DNA of 64,000 nucleotides from Pseudoalteromonas sp. MEBiC 03607 (lineage in GTDB: Bacteria > Pseudomonadota > Gammaproteobacteria > Enterobacterales > Alteromonadaceae), in the NCBI RefSeq assembly GCF_004792295.1, contig NZ_SRRY01000001.1, positions 289,501 to 353,500 of the forward strand. Direction: 5' to 3'. Position numbers and translations under genes: made by a program. The notes below the pieces were generated by a model that searched no databases, was not told the origin of the DNA, and worked only from the letters and a program-made list of their open reading frames with translations. Of this stretch, positions 8,084-18,000 are shown in pieces. Position 1 is the first letter of the stretch. Every line of letters starts with the position of its first letter.

Positions 8084-9091
8084 GTAGTATTTGCAGTCCT
8101 GTTAGGTTTATCTTTGCGTGCCCATGGCGCAGTCATTCTACAGTATCATCACGTCAGTGAAAGCCTTCCTGCGGTAACCAGTGTCAGCAGCGAAACATTC
8201 ACTGAACACATGCAATATTTAAAAGACAATAACTTCAAAGTTATTCCATTAAATGACCTCATCACCTCGTTACAAGCGGGACACCCTTTAACAGATAAAA
8301 CTGTCGCGATTACCTTCGATGATGGCTATAAAAACAATTACGAAGAAGCTGCTCCTATCTTAGAAAAGTTTGGCTATCCGTATACTATTTTCGTAAATCC
8401 TGAACTTATTGATGAAGGCAAAAGCTATGTGATGACGTGGCAACAGCTAAAAGAGCTATCAAGTAAAGGCGCCTTAATTAGCAACCACACGCAAACTCAT
8501 AATTACTTGCATCGCAAACAGCCAGACGAAACTGAGCAAGCATGGCTTGCGCGTACTAAGAACGACATTCTATCTGCCCAGCAGCGCATAAAAGAAGAAA
8601 TTGGTCATGATTATAAATACCTTGCTTACCCTTATGGCGAGTTTAATAATTCATTACAGCAGTTAGTTAAATCACTCGGGTTTGTTGGTATAGGTCAGCA
8701 TTCGGGTGCTGTAGGGATCCATTCTGACTTTACTCGATTACCACGTTTTCCGGCATCAGGCTTTTATTCAAAGCTTGATACGCTTGCCACTAAACTCGAC
8801 TCGCAAGCATTCACTATCAAACAGCTTACCTACTCAGATAGTGTGACAGACGAAAACCCACCTAGTTTAACGATGCAATTTGATATGCAAGATTTTCATA
8901 AAAGTCAGTTTGCTTGTTATGTTTCAGGTATTGGCCAAGCAGATTTAGCTTGGCTTAGCAAAGATACGGTGAAGATCACCTCACCTGAAAAACTGAAAAA
9001 AGGTCGCTCTCGCTTTAACTGCACAGCCCCTTCAATCGCGAAAAAAGGCAGCTATTATTGGTTCTCACAACCTTGGGTTATCACGCAGTAA
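8060..9091 (+). CDS. Secreted polysaccharide deacetylase family protein
   Basis: The product (343 aa from the ATG at 8060; alternatives at 8048 and 8075) starts with a signal peptide (KKMFHVVFAVLLGLSLRAHG). A NodB-homology deacetylase domain follows. ILQYHHVS and TFDDGYKNNY supply the aspartate pair of motif 1, and SNHTQTHNYL gives the His-x3-His zinc motif 2. AYPYGEFN and later strands complete it. These enzymes remove N-acetyl groups from peptidoglycan, chitin or PGA-like polymers; the substrate here is unknown. The C-terminal 80 residues are an extra beta-rich region. The 5' end overlaps that of the MATE gene and the 3' end overlaps cheB by 11 bp. Confidence 0.88.
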   Translation: MTFKKMFHVVFAVLLGLSLRAHGAVILQYHHVSESLPAVTSVSSETFTEHMQYLKDNNFKVIPLNDLITSLQAGHPLTDKTVAITFDDGYKNNYEEAAPILEKFGYPYTIFVNPELIDEGKSYVMTWQQLKELSSKGALISNHTQTHNYLHRKQPDETEQAWLARTKNDILSAQQRIKEEIGHDYKYLAYPYGEFNNSLQQLVKSLGFVGIGQHSGAVGIHSDFTRLPRFPASGFYSKLDTLATKLDSQAFTIKQLTYSDSVTDENPPSLTMQFDMQDFHKSQFACYVSGIGQADLAWLSKDTVKITSPEKLKKGRSRFNCTAPSIAKKGSYYWFSQPWVITQ

Positions 9092-10112
9092 TAGCCTGTT
9101 TCAGCATTTGTGCCGTCACTTTATCAAGGCGCACAACTTCATGAGCCGCATTGAGCTCCACTGCGGCTTTTGGCATTCCCCACACCACTGACGACAATTC
9201 ATCTTGTGCAATTGTATAAGCACCCGCTTGTTTTAACGCCAGTAAGCCTTGAGCGCCATCACTTCCCATACCGGTTAGCAATGCTGCAACAGTTACTTTA
9301 GGGCAAGCTATAACAAGTGAATTAAACAACACATCGACAGCTGGACGATGGCGATTTACCAGCTCATTAGCATCGAGTTGGCAATATAGAGCGCTGCCTT
9401 TTTTAACAACACTTAAATGCTGATCGCCCGGTGCAATATAAGCCCAACCCGGCTTTAATTTATCACCCTGTTCAGCTTCTTTGACGTTAATTTTACACGT
9501 TCGATCCATACGCATCGCAAATGAGGTACTAAATACCGGCGGAATATGCTGAGTGATCACTATGGGTGGGCAATTTTCTGGCATACGAACCAGCACTTCT
9601 TTAATTGCTTCGGTTCCCCCTGTTGAAGCGCCAATAGCCAAAACAGCATTCTGTTTAAACTGCAAAGAAGTTAAAGATTTATCATCTTCCACCTTTTGCG
9701 CTTTAAAGGTACGTACTCTGGCCGAAGCCGCTGTGCGTACTTTTTGTTGTAATAAGTGAGCGTAGCGTTGAATATTTTCTGATACATTTGCAGTTGGTTT
9801 TGCAATAAAGTCGACCGCACCAATCTCTAGTGCTTCAAGTGTGATTGGCGAGCCTTTTTGAGTTAGGGTAGAGATCATCACAACAGGCATAGGACGTAGG
9901 CGCATTAAGTTTTTTAAAAAACTCAACCCATCCATTTTTGGCATTTCTATATCAAGTGTTAATACATCAGGATTTAGCCGTTTAATAGAATCTCGTGCCT
10001 GATAAGGATCTTCTGCAACACCAACAACCTGAATATCATCGGCTTGTTCCAGTACTTCCTTGAGCAAACCACGGATCAAAGCAGAATCATCAACAATGAG
10101 TACTTTGATCAT
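9081..10112 (-). CDS. cheB: Chemotaxis response regulator protein-glutamate methylesterase CheB
   Basis: CheB demethylates or deamidates chemoreceptor glutamates and is switched on by CheA phosphorylation. The N-terminal receiver domain carries Asp8, Asp9 and phospho-acceptor Asp54 (LTLDIEMPKMDG). The C-terminal esterase domain has the catalytic Ser163 in IGASTGGTEAI, His189 in ITQHIPP and an Asp in GMGSDGAQG. Length (343 aa) is normal. It is the last gene of the chemotaxis operon, 8 bp after cheD, and overlaps the convergent deacetylase gene by 11 bp. Confidence 0.96.
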   Translation of the reverse strand: MIKVLIVDDSALIRGLLKEVLEQADDIQVVGVAEDPYQARDSIKRLNPDVLTLDIEMPKMDGLSFLKNLMRLRPMPVVMISTLTQKGSPITLEALEIGAVDFIAKPTANVSENIQRYAHLLQQKVRTAASARVRTFKAQKVEDDKSLTSLQFKQNAVLAIGASTGGTEAIKEVLVRMPENCPPIVITQHIPPVFSTSFAMRMDRTCKINVKEAEQGDKLKPGWAYIAPGDQHLSVVKKGSALYCQLDANELVNRHRPAVDVLFNSLVIACPKVTVAALLTGMGSDGAQGLLALKQAGAYTIAQDELSSVVWGMPKAAVELNAAHEVVRLDKVTAQMLKQAITA

Positions 10113-10120
10113 ATGCGCTC

Positions 10121-10738
10121 CTAAAATAATTCAATATTCGTTTCAGCATCTTGATGCTCAATATCGTGTAAGTATTTAATTTCACGTTTTTCAAGCTTAT
10201 CAGAATGTAATTCACGCATTTTTTTCACCTGCGCTGAACCTGTTTGTGGATTAAATAATACTTTTCGAGGCCAAGGGCCCCCCACATCATGAGATACTAA
10301 ATCTAATCCTTCCTCAAGTATATAGGCATTTGCAAAACGAATATTGCCTACTCCTATGTCTGTCATTGAGCGAATAATTTTACCGCCACCGAACAGTTTG
10401 ACTTTTAAATTACGTTTTGAAGCACCATTTTTCAAGATTTCATTGATCAGATACTCCATTGCCCAGTTACCATAGCGACAATTTAAGCTATGTGCATTCG
10501 CTGGGTCGACCCCTTTTTCCATTGGCAACATAAAGTGATTCATGCCACCTATGCCGAGTCCTTCATCATAAATACATGCGGCAATACATGAACCAAGCAC
10601 CGTGGTAATCAGTTCATCTGTTTTTGATACATAAAACTCGCCAGGCAAAACCTTTGCGACCACTTTTTGTCTCTGGTTATCCCAAAATCGTTTAACATGC
10701 TCGAAACCAGGTAACACAGGTTTAAAATGATTGCTCAT
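10121..10738 (-). CDS. cheD: Chemoreceptor glutamine deamidase CheD
   Basis: CheD deamidates glutamines on chemoreceptors. The fold-defining segments TVLGSCIAACIYD (catalytic Cys51) and GGMNHFMLP (catalytic His68) are intact, as is the FGGG(K) segment LKVKLFGGGKII. At 205 aa it is longer than the minimal CheD of about 160 residues because of N- and C-terminal extensions, which are usual in gammaproteobacterial members. The start overlaps the cheR stop by 4 bp (ATGA), indicating translational coupling. Confidence 0.95.
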   Translation of the reverse strand: MSNHFKPVLPGFEHVKRFWDNQRQKVVAKVLPGEFYVSKTDELITTVLGSCIAACIYDEGLGIGGMNHFMLPMEKGVDPANAHSLNCRYGNWAMEYLINEILKNGASKRNLKVKLFGGGKIIRSMTDIGVGNIRFANAYILEEGLDLVSHDVGGPWPRKVLFNPQTGSAQVKKMRELHSDKLEKREIKYLHDIEHQDAETNIELF

Positions 10739-11553
10739 AGACCACCTTTTAGATAAATCGTCTGGCCTAAATTCTTAAACTCTTTGTGATCCTTACCCAG
10801 TGTTTCCGAATGCCCCAGGAATAAATGGCCTGAGTCGGTCAGTAGGTCATAGTAACGCTTGAACAGCGTATCTTTTGTTGGTTTATCAAAATAGATAACC
10901 ACGTTTCGGCAAAAAATAACATCAAATGGCCCCTTCATTGGCCAACCTTGAAGTAAATTTAACCTTTTGAAAAATATGTTTTTTTGTAGCTCTGGCTTAA
11001 CTTTGTATAACTGCCCATCATGACTTTTTAAAAACCAGCGCTTTAGTTGAGCTTTCTCTAAACCATTAACATTCGACGCTGTGTATGTTCCCGCTTGAGC
11101 TTTGGCTAATACGTTCGAGTCAAGATCAGTGGCTAGTATTTTCACATCCCAATCAGAAGGAAACAAACCACTTAATGTCATTGCAATAGTGTATGGCTCT
11201 TCCCCCGTTGAGCACCCAGCAGACCAAACACGTACACGTTTATGCTTAGCATTACTCACAAGTAGTTTTGGAACAATGGTGTTTTTTAAATAGTTAAAGT
11301 GGTGGGGCTCACGAAAAAAAGACGTTAGATTAGTGGTTATCGCATTAATAAACTCGCTAAACTCTCGTTCTTTATTTTCTTCAAGAAAGTCTAAATATTC
11401 TTTAAAGCTTTTTAGTTTATGATGTCGGATTCGTCTTGCTAAGCGCGAGTAAACCATCTCGCGCTTATGCTCGGCCAAAACAATGCCACAAGCATCATAA
11501 ACTTGCGACGAAATAGCTTTAAAGTCACTATCTGTTAATAAAAACTCTTTCAT
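10735..11553 (-). CDS. cheR: Chemotaxis protein-glutamate O-methyltransferase CheR
   Basis: CheR methylates receptor glutamates with S-adenosylmethionine for sensory adaptation. The 272-aa protein has the N-terminal helical domain (LTDSDFKAISSQVYDACGI) and the SAM-binding domain with RVWSAGCSTGEEPYTIAM, ILATDLDSNVLAKA and VIFCRNVVIYFD. A beta-subdomain that docks receptor tails is expected between these. The neighbouring MCP ends in the pentapeptide EWEEF, matching the known CheR-tether pattern (x-W-x-x-F). It overlaps cheD by 4 bp and follows the MCP gene by 71 bp. Confidence 0.96.
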   Translation of the reverse strand: MKEFLLTDSDFKAISSQVYDACGIVLAEHKREMVYSRLARRIRHHKLKSFKEYLDFLEENKEREFSEFINAITTNLTSFFREPHHFNYLKNTIVPKLLVSNAKHKRVRVWSAGCSTGEEPYTIAMTLSGLFPSDWDVKILATDLDSNVLAKAQAGTYTASNVNGLEKAQLKRWFLKSHDGQLYKVKPELQKNIFFKRLNLLQGWPMKGPFDVIFCRNVVIYFDKPTKDTLFKRYYDLLTDSGHLFLGHSETLGKDHKEFKNLGQTIYLKGGL

Positions 11554-11624
11554 GTTTTTGACCCTGCAGCCTAGACATTAGATACACTACATAACCTAGT
11601 TTTTTCTGTTAATAGGGAAGAGTA

Positions 11625-13952
11625 TTAGAACTCTTCCCACTCATCGCTAGGGTCAACAAAGTTATTGCCTTTCGGTGCTGGACGTACAGGCGAGTTCGAT
11701 TGCTTAACCGCAGGTGCTGCACTTACTCGACTCGAGACATCTACCTCTTCTTTCGATAACGAGAAGAAGTTTAATAAGCGTCGCATGTCATTTGCTTGTT
11801 CTGCCATTGATTCCCCTGCCGCAGATGCTTGCTCAACTAAGGCAGCATTTTGCTGAGTCATCTCGTCCATTTGTGTAATTGCTTTATTAACTTGCTCAAT
11901 GCCAGAGCTTTGCTCTTCTGATGCTTGAGCAATATCAGAAATCATCGCAGTCACTCGTTGCACCGCTGTAACAATTTCTTGTAATGTTGAACCTGACTCA
12001 TTAACGAGTAATGTACCGTCTTCAACTTTTCCAACACTGTCTCGGATCAATTCTTTAATTTCTTTTGCAGCCGCTGCAGAGCGCTGCGCTAGATTACGAA
12101 CTTCACCTGCAACAACTGCGAAGCCTCGACCTTGCTCACCTGCACGTGCAGCTTCAACAGCAGCATTCAATGCGAGTAAATTTGTTTGGAAAGCGATTTC
12201 ATCAATAACACTAATGATATCTGCAATTTTCTTACTTGATTCGTTAATTGCAGACATACTCACTACAGCACGGTTTACAACTTCACCGCCTTTTTGTGCT
12301 TTCGTGCGTGTTTCTTCTGCCAGTTCGTTCACTTCTTTTGCGTTATCCGCATTTTGGCGAACCGTACTGGTCATCTCTTCCATACTAGATGCTGTTTCTT
12401 CAAGTGATGAAGCTTGCTCTTCAGTTCGTTGACTTAAATCAGCATTACCTTGTGAGATTTCTTCTGCGCCACTTGCAACCAGAGTTGCTGAGGTATTAAT
12501 GCGATTAATCACTTCAGTAAGCTTATCAGCCGTGGCATTTGCATCACGTTTTAGCTTCTCAAATGAACCTTGATAGTCTTGCTCGATACGTTTTGATAAG
12601 TCACCATTCGCCATGGCATCAAGCATATTGCCTGTATCTTTAACTGCATCATCAACAATGCTTACAAGGCTATTTAAACCTTGCGCTAACCGTAAGAAGA
12701 AGCCTTGTTTACCCGTCTCTTCAACACGGGCTTCTAAGTCACCTTTACCTGCAGCAGAAACAAGACCCGCAATCTCTTTTTCAATCGCGACTTCAGCCGT
12801 TCTATCTTCCCACTCAACAACAGTACCAATACGCTCATTTTCAGGAGTGAAAATAGGGTTCGCAACCAAACCAAAGGTGCGACCACCGACTTGAATTTCC
12901 GTACTGTAAGTACTGCTTAATTTAGCTAGCATGTTGCGTTGATGTGCCGGGTTTTTGTGAAATACATCAATATTTTGACCAATCAAATTATTGCTGTTGA
13001 AATTCGGCAAGTCTTTTCGTAAATCACTTTCTGCGATTTTCATCATATTAAGAACGGCCTCGTTCATATAAATGATGTTATTCCCAGAGTCTGCAATCAT
13101 AGTGTTAGTAGCTACACGGTCAAGTGCGCGACGTACGCGCAAATTCTCTTCCGCTTCACGTTTTTCAGTTTCGGCTTTATTCACTCGATCAGTGATATCT
13201 TGCCATTCAACAATTGTTCCTAAACGCTTACCTGATGCACTTAACCAAGGCGTTGCAATCAGGCTAAAAATAAGACCAGCCAAACGTAACGTTGTTTTAT
13301 AAGGTTCTTTTAATGATTTCAATAACTCACGTTGATGGCTTGGCTGTTTATGAAAATCGTCAACACATGTACCGATTAAGTTAGACACTGAAAAGCTTGG
13401 CAGCACTGTCTGTAAGGTCGACTCGCGTGCTTGTAGCATTTGTTTTACTTGCTCATTCACGAATATAATTTTCAGATCGTTATCGGCAATCATCACATTC
13501 GCTTGGCATACTCGTAATGCATTAGACAGATCAGCATCACGTTTCGATTGTTTTTCTAACTCTTTCTGTGCGGAGATATCGGTTGCAAATTTGATGACTT
13601 TGATGACATTGCCGTTACCATCAATAATCGGGTTATATGTGGCTTGAATCCAGATTTCTTTGCCACCTTTACCAAAACGTTTGAATTCGTCAGAAATAAA
13701 TTCACCGTTTCGTAAGCGCTGCCAAAACTGCTGGTACTCAGGGCTTTTTGATTCATCATCAGCGACAAATATAGCATGATGTTGTCCCTGAATTTCTTCA
13801 AGTCGATAGCCCATTACGCTTAAAAAATTAGCATTGGCTGTGATAATCGATCCTGTCGGCTGAAATTCAATTACTGCAAGCGACTTGTTTAGTGCCGTAA
13901 CAATTAAATCATTGTTCGACTCAACATTTTTAGGACTGCTAAACCAACCCAT
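11625..13952 (-). CDS. Soluble methyl-accepting chemotaxis protein with three PAS domains
   Basis: ATG at 13952 is preferred over a GTG 9 bases upstream because GAAGGG lies just before it. The 775-aa protein has no transmembrane helix. It carries three consecutive PAS domains (about 15-135, 145-260 and 280-395), the second and third alike (both with NLIG, DxFHK.P.HQR and GTIVEW/GTVVEW). A HAMP-like linker with two GDL(E/S) repeats follows. The receptor signalling domain has the hairpin tip [24 protein letters not shown]. The tail ends in DEWEEF, a CheR/CheB docking pentapeptide. It probably senses a cytoplasmic redox, energy or ligand signal through bound cofactors. It is the only receptor gene in the operon, between cheW and cheR. 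Confidence 0.93.
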   Translation of the reverse strand: MGWFSSPKNVESNNDLIVTALNKSLAVIEFQPTGSIITANANFLSVMGYRLEEIQGQHHAIFVADDESKSPEYQQFWQRLRNGEFISDEFKRFGKGGKEIWIQATYNPIIDGNGNVIKVIKFATDISAQKELEKQSKRDADLSNALRVCQANVMIADNDLKIIFVNEQVKQMLQARESTLQTVLPSFSVSNLIGTCVDDFHKQPSHQRELLKSLKEPYKTTLRLAGLIFSLIATPWLSASGKRLGTIVEWQDITDRVNKAETEKREAEENLRVRRALDRVATNTMIADSGNNIIYMNEAVLNMMKIAESDLRKDLPNFNSNNLIGQNIDVFHKNPAHQRNMLAKLSSTYSTEIQVGGRTFGLVANPIFTPENERIGTVVEWEDRTAEVAIEKEIAGLVSAAGKGDLEARVEETGKQGFFLRLAQGLNSLVSIVDDAVKDTGNMLDAMANGDLSKRIEQDYQGSFEKLKRDANATADKLTEVINRINTSATLVASGAEEISQGNADLSQRTEEQASSLEETASSMEEMTSTVRQNADNAKEVNELAEETRTKAQKGGEVVNRAVVSMSAINESSKKIADIISVIDEIAFQTNLLALNAAVEAARAGEQGRGFAVVAGEVRNLAQRSAAAAKEIKELIRDSVGKVEDGTLLVNESGSTLQEIVTAVQRVTAMISDIAQASEEQSSGIEQVNKAITQMDEMTQQNAALVEQASAAGESMAEQANDMRRLLNFFSLSKEEVDVSSRVSAAPAVKQSNSPVRPAPKGNNFVDPSDEWEEF

Positions 13953-13981
13953 ACCCTTCACCTTCTTGTTAATCTACCCAG

Positions 13982-14467
13982 TTAAATGTCCATTGTTTTT
14001 TGTAGGTCCAATAGCGCAACCATTTTCTCACCCACATTGACCAAACCCGCAACATATTGCGCATTATCTGAGTCTGACAAATGCGGCACCGCTTTAGCTT
14101 CATGCTCAGCAATGCTATAGACATCCGAAACAGCATCGACAACGATGCCCATAATTTTACTCGCGTTTTCTAACTTTACTTTTAAAACAATAACAACAGT
14201 CAATGGCCCATACTCAATGGCTGGAATACCAAAGCGAAGTCGCAAATCGATAATAGGCACTATGGTGCCGCGCAAATTGATTACCCCTTTAACAAAATCA
14301 GGGGAATTAGGGATTACAGTGATCTCTTCCCAACTGCGAATTTCTTGCACCGTTAAAATATCAACTCCGTACTCTTCTTCAGCCATAAAGAAAGTTAGAA
14401 ACTGTTTTACATCTTGATTTTGTTCTAAATTAAGCTTGTTATGCAGGTCATCGTGCTGTGCTATCAT
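13982..14467 (-). CDS. cheW: Chemotaxis coupling protein CheW
   Basis: CheW couples receptors to the CheA kinase. The 161-aa product is a single CheW SH3-like beta-barrel domain with QFLTFFMAEEEYGVDI, VINLRGTIVPIIDLRLRFG and the closing GLVNVGEKMVALLDL. The start overlaps the cheA stop by 4 bp. It lies 29 bp upstream of the MCP start, so receptor, coupler and kinase are made together. Confidence 0.95.
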   Translation of the reverse strand: MIAQHDDLHNKLNLEQNQDVKQFLTFFMAEEEYGVDILTVQEIRSWEEITVIPNSPDFVKGVINLRGTIVPIIDLRLRFGIPAIEYGPLTVVIVLKVKLENASKIMGIVVDAVSDVYSIAEHEAKAVPHLSDSDNAQYVAGLVNVGEKMVALLDLQKTMDI

Positions 14468-16542
14468 GATGCCTCCAAATTCGCTTTTGACTCGATGATT
14501 AATTCTTGGCTGCCAGGTTTTCTCAGTCCTGACAATTTAATTAAGCCACTAATATCTACAATTAATGAAACTCGACCATCGCCCAAAATTGTTGCCCCTG
14601 AGACACCATCTACTTTTTGATAATTAGCCTCTAAACTTTTTATAACGACTTGTTGTTGCGACAATAAGTCATCAACTAACAAGCCCACTTTTTGGTTATC
14701 GCTTTCTACAACCACCAGCAAGGTCTTATCCAACGTTTCAATCGCTCCTTGGTGATTAAATATGTTGTACAACCGTAAAATAGGAATGTATTCATCACGT
14801 AAGCGCAATACGTCGAGATCTTTCCCAACTCGGCTAACTTTTGTGATATCTATTTGCAGTGACTCGATAATCGAAATCAGCGGAATAATATAAGTGTGCT
14901 CGGCAACACGTACTAATTGCCCATCGAGAATTGCCAACGTCAATGGCAAGCGAATTGTGAAGGTTGAACCAACACCTGGGGCAGATGACACTTCAACAGA
15001 GCCACTCAGTGCTTCAATATTGCGACGTACAACATCCATACCCACACCACGGCCAGACAAATCACTCACTTGATCTGCGGTGGAAAAGCCGGGTAAAAAT
15101 ATAAGCTCATTAACTTCATTGTCAGATAAATCATCTGCTTCTGAGATCAGACCATTTTTAATCGCTTTTTCACGTATTTTGGTAGTATTTAGGCCTTGTC
15201 CATCATCCATAATCTCAATCACAATATTACCACCTTGATGAAACGCATTAAGTGTCACTGTACCAACAGGATCCTTACCTGCCGCAACACGTTTATCTAC
15301 GGTTTCTAAGCCATGATCAAGAGAGTTTCTTACGAGGTGGACCATAGGATCAGACAGCTTTTCCATCACTGTTTTATCAAGCTCGGTTTGTTCACCAAGT
15401 AATTTCAATTCAACCTGTTTATCAAGCTTTTGTGAGATATCTCGAACCAAGCGCGGAAAGCGACTAAATACAAAACTAATCGGTAACATGCGAATACGCA
15501 TGACGTTTTCTTGTAAATCACGTGTGTTATGTGCCAATTGAGCCAAACCTTCTTGCAACGAGGCGATCGTTGCTTCGGTTATCTCCTGCTCACCAAGCTG
15601 GCTTAACATAGCTTGTGTGATAACTAACTCACCCACCATATTGATGAGTGAATCAACTTTGTCGATACCAACCCGTATAGACGTTGACTCTGCATTTGCA
15701 GTCGCCGTTTTTACTGGCGCCGCTTTTTTAGCATCAGTACTTGCTTTAGCAATCGGTTCAACTGTGTTGGTGTTCGTTTCCTTTGCAGGCTCACTTGCTG
15801 ATGATGGCTCTACCTCAGCACCAAACAAGCCCCCACACAGTGTAATAGTGATATCGGCATCATCTTCGACCCACTCAAAGATTTCTTCAATACTGCTTTG
15901 CTCTTTGTCTGTGGTTAAGAAGAATCGCCAGGCTAAAAAGCAATCTTCTGGTGCGTAATTAGTAATATCGGGGATACCATCTTGAAAAGCATGTGTTTCA
16001 AGCTCACCAAGTTCAGCTAACTCGCTGATCATATAAAGAGGTTCATTACCCGTTTTGAATAAATGATGATGGGGTTTAAAGTCGATTTGGTAAGTATTAA
16101 AGCTGCTTTCGGCAACTGTTTCTTCGACTTGTTCCGATGCCTGACTCGCTGCACGCATACCAAGGATTTCTTCAAATTTTATTCGAAGTTCATCCGCTTC
16201 CGCTAAATCAGGTTGTTGTTCAGCTTGTAAGGCTCTGAGTAATGCACGTAAACAATCGACTGACTTTAGGAGTAAATTAACATGTTCCGCTGTTAAGTCT
16301 CGTGTACCTTCACGTATTTGATCTAACAGAGTTTCTAGGACATGAGTAAAATCTGCAACAGCACTAAAACCAAAAGTACCACTACCTCCTTTAATTGAAT
16401 GCGCGGCACGGAAAATGGTATTTATAGTTTCCTGATCTTCTTCGCCGGGAACCAAGTTTAATAACTCAGCTTCCATCGCATCAAGTCCTTCAAAGCTTTC
16501 TTCGAAGAACACTTCAAAAAATTGGCTTAGATCTATACTCAT
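14464..16542 (-). CDS. cheA: Chemotaxis sensor histidine kinase CheA
   Basis: CheA autophosphorylates and passes phosphate to CheY and CheB. The 692-aa protein has the Hpt/P1 domain with phospho-acceptor His48 in FRAAHSIKGGSGTFGF. A divergent middle region and an Ala/Thr-rich linker (about 245-285) follow. Next come the P3 dimerisation helices (VDSLINMVGELVITQAML), the HATPase domain with HLVRNSLDHGLE, IMDDGQGLN and GRGVGMDVVRRN, and a C-terminal CheW-like domain. All catalytic boxes are intact. The order STAS-cheY-cheA-cheW-mcp-cheR-cheD-cheB shows a self-contained signalling cluster. Confidence 0.96.
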   Translation of the reverse strand: MSIDLSQFFEVFFEESFEGLDAMEAELLNLVPGEEDQETINTIFRAAHSIKGGSGTFGFSAVADFTHVLETLLDQIREGTRDLTAEHVNLLLKSVDCLRALLRALQAEQQPDLAEADELRIKFEEILGMRAASQASEQVEETVAESSFNTYQIDFKPHHHLFKTGNEPLYMISELAELGELETHAFQDGIPDITNYAPEDCFLAWRFFLTTDKEQSSIEEIFEWVEDDADITITLCGGLFGAEVEPSSASEPAKETNTNTVEPIAKASTDAKKAAPVKTATANAESTSIRVGIDKVDSLINMVGELVITQAMLSQLGEQEITEATIASLQEGLAQLAHNTRDLQENVMRIRMLPISFVFSRFPRLVRDISQKLDKQVELKLLGEQTELDKTVMEKLSDPMVHLVRNSLDHGLETVDKRVAAGKDPVGTVTLNAFHQGGNIVIEIMDDGQGLNTTKIREKAIKNGLISEADDLSDNEVNELIFLPGFSTADQVSDLSGRGVGMDVVRRNIEALSGSVEVSSAPGVGSTFTIRLPLTLAILDGQLVRVAEHTYIIPLISIIESLQIDITKVSRVGKDLDVLRLRDEYIPILRLYNIFNHQGAIETLDKTLLVVVESDNQKVGLLVDDLLSQQQVVIKSLEANYQKVDGVSGATILGDGRVSLIVDISGLIKLSGLRKPGSQELIIESKANLEAS

Positions 16543-16557
16543 GCCTCGCTCCTATTG

Positions 16558-16920
16558 TTAGCGAATCACTTTTTTCAATACCGCTAACAATTGCTCTGGG
16601 TTAAAAGGTTTAACAATCCACCCAGTAGCACCCGCTGCTTTACCTTCTGTTTTTTTGTCTAAACCTGACTCAGTGGTGAGCATTAGCAATGGCGTAAACT
16701 TATAGTTAGGTAAGCTGCGTAACTCGCGAATCAGTGTAATACCATCCATTACCGGCATGTTAACGTCGGAAATAACAGCATCAAAACCTTGCTGTTTGGC
16801 AATACTTAATGCCTCACTACCATCTTTCGCTTCCGTTACATCAAACCCTGCCTTTTTAAGCGTAAAGCCAACCATTTGGCGCATAGATGCTGAATCATCA
16901 ACTGCTAAAATTCTTTTCAT
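16558..16920 (-). CDS. cheY: CheY-like single-domain response regulator
   Basis: A 120-aa receiver domain with the acidic pair Asp8/Asp9, phospho-acceptor Asp52 (ISDVNMPVMDG), switch threonine at 82/83 (MLTTES) and Lys104 (WIVKPF). It is probably the phosphoacceptor for the CheA encoded 15 bp downstream. The output could be the flagellar motor or another target. No flagellar genes lie in the window, so the target cannot be decided here. Confidence 0.92.
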   Translation of the reverse strand: MKRILAVDDSASMRQMVGFTLKKAGFDVTEAKDGSEALSIAKQQGFDAVISDVNMPVMDGITLIRELRSLPNYKFTPLLMLTTESGLDKKTEGKAAGATGWIVKPFNPEQLLAVLKKVIR

Positions 16921-16929
16921 ATAAACCTC

Positions 16930-17202
16930 TTAATTGGCATTTTCAAGCACAAGATAATGGCCTAAACCCAAACTATTTATTGCCTGCTGCAATGGCTCGC
17001 TCTCGCCCACCCATATAATTTTATGATGCACAGAGAGTAAATGTTTTTGTAACGCACATAACAGCTGAACCGACGCCGTGTCAGCCCGAGTAACCTCACT
17101 AATATCAAGACAGATATCATCGTTTGCAGATAATTCATGCAGTAAATCTTGATGTAATGACTCGACCTGAGTAATAGCTAATTCTGTAGGGAGCTTTAAC
17201 AT
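16930..17202 (-). CDS. STAS domain protein (anti-sigma factor antagonist-like)
   Basis: A 90-aa single STAS domain. ICLDISEVTRADTASVQLLCALQ contains the usual phosphorylatable Ser/Thr position (DTASV), followed by an amphipathic helix and the GLGHYLVL closing strand. It is the first gene of the chemotaxis operon, 9 bp before cheY. Similar small STAS proteins open che clusters in other Alteromonadales, where they are thought to act as regulatory switches for the kinase complex. That role is inferred from position. Confidence 0.85.
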   Translation of the reverse strand: MLKLPTELAITQVESLHQDLLHELSANDDICLDISEVTRADTASVQLLCALQKHLLSVHHKIIWVGESEPLQQAINSLGLGHYLVLENAN

Positions 17203-17370
17203 TCTTAATACTTTCCCCGTTCAAAGCAACTCATAACAAAAGCTTAGTCCTAGTTAATGAAAATGCCATAATTTGAATCAAAAAATAGTAAAATTTTTTA
17301 GTAGCTTAGACATTTATTGCAAAAAATAAAGCTTTTCTTTCGAGCAAACTTTTACAAAATATTAAAAAAA
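17203..17370. other. AT-rich intergenic region between sco and the chemotaxis operon
   Basis: This 168-bp spacer must hold the promoter of the STAS-che operon on the minus strand. A weak candidate is TTGATT and ATTAAC spaced 17 bp on that strand. I see no FliA-type (TAAA/GCCGATAA) promoter and no clear hairpin. Confidence 0.35.
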
Positions 17371-18000
17371 TCAATTTATGTAATAATCTGCAATTTTTCG
17401 GAACTCTTCAGTCAATGTCGTGGCGTTGATTAATGGCACACTACCAGCCTTAAACTCAGGCTTAAAAATAGCCCGAACGGCGCCGTTTGCATCAACCATC
17501 ACCACAGAGGCACTGTGGTCAACGGCATATTCCTGCTCATCACTATCATTAATTGCGTAAATTAAGCCAAGCTCCCTAACAAATGGGAAAAGTTGCTTAT
17601 GGGGGCCTGATACAGCAAGAAACTCAGGGTTAAAGTAATCAATATAGGCTTTTCGTTTTTCAGTGGTATCGCGCTTTGGATCAACTGCTACAAACCACAC
17701 TTGCACTTGGTAATCTTGGCTTAACTGCTTTTGTACTGCTGTTAACTTTGCCAATGTCATTGGGCAAATATCTGGGCAACTGGTGTAGCCTAAAAAGACT
17801 AAATTCCAATGTCCCATAAACTGGCTGTTATCAGTGGGCTCACCATGTTGATCGGTTAATAAAAACGGACTAATCGGCTTTGCTTGCTCATACACCAGTG
17901 CTTCGACCTCAGGAGCGGTGTTGCTTTTACCACAACCGGTTACAAACAATACCGCACTCAAACACAAAAAAGCGCCTATTCGAGTCATAAAACTAACCAT
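17371..18000 (-). CDS. SCO family copper chaperone for cytochrome oxidase
   Basis: A 209-aa lipoprotein-like protein: signal segment with lipobox LFVTGC, then a thioredoxin-like fold with the copper-binding motif SCPDICPM (CxxxC) and the conserved His in VDHSASVVMVD. SCO proteins deliver copper to, or reduce, the CuA site of subunit II. It is the last gene of the cytochrome oxidase operon, and its start overlaps the ctaB end by 16 bp. Confidence 0.92.
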   Translation of the reverse strand: MVSFMTRIGAFLCLSAVLFVTGCGKSNTAPEVEALVYEQAKPISPFLLTDQHGEPTDNSQFMGHWNLVFLGYTSCPDICPMTLAKLTAVQKQLSQDYQVQVWFVAVDPKRDTTEKRKAYIDYFNPEFLAVSGPHKQLFPFVRELGLIYAINDSDEQEYAVDHSASVVMVDANGAVRAIFKPEFKAGSVPLINATTLTEEFRKIADYYIN

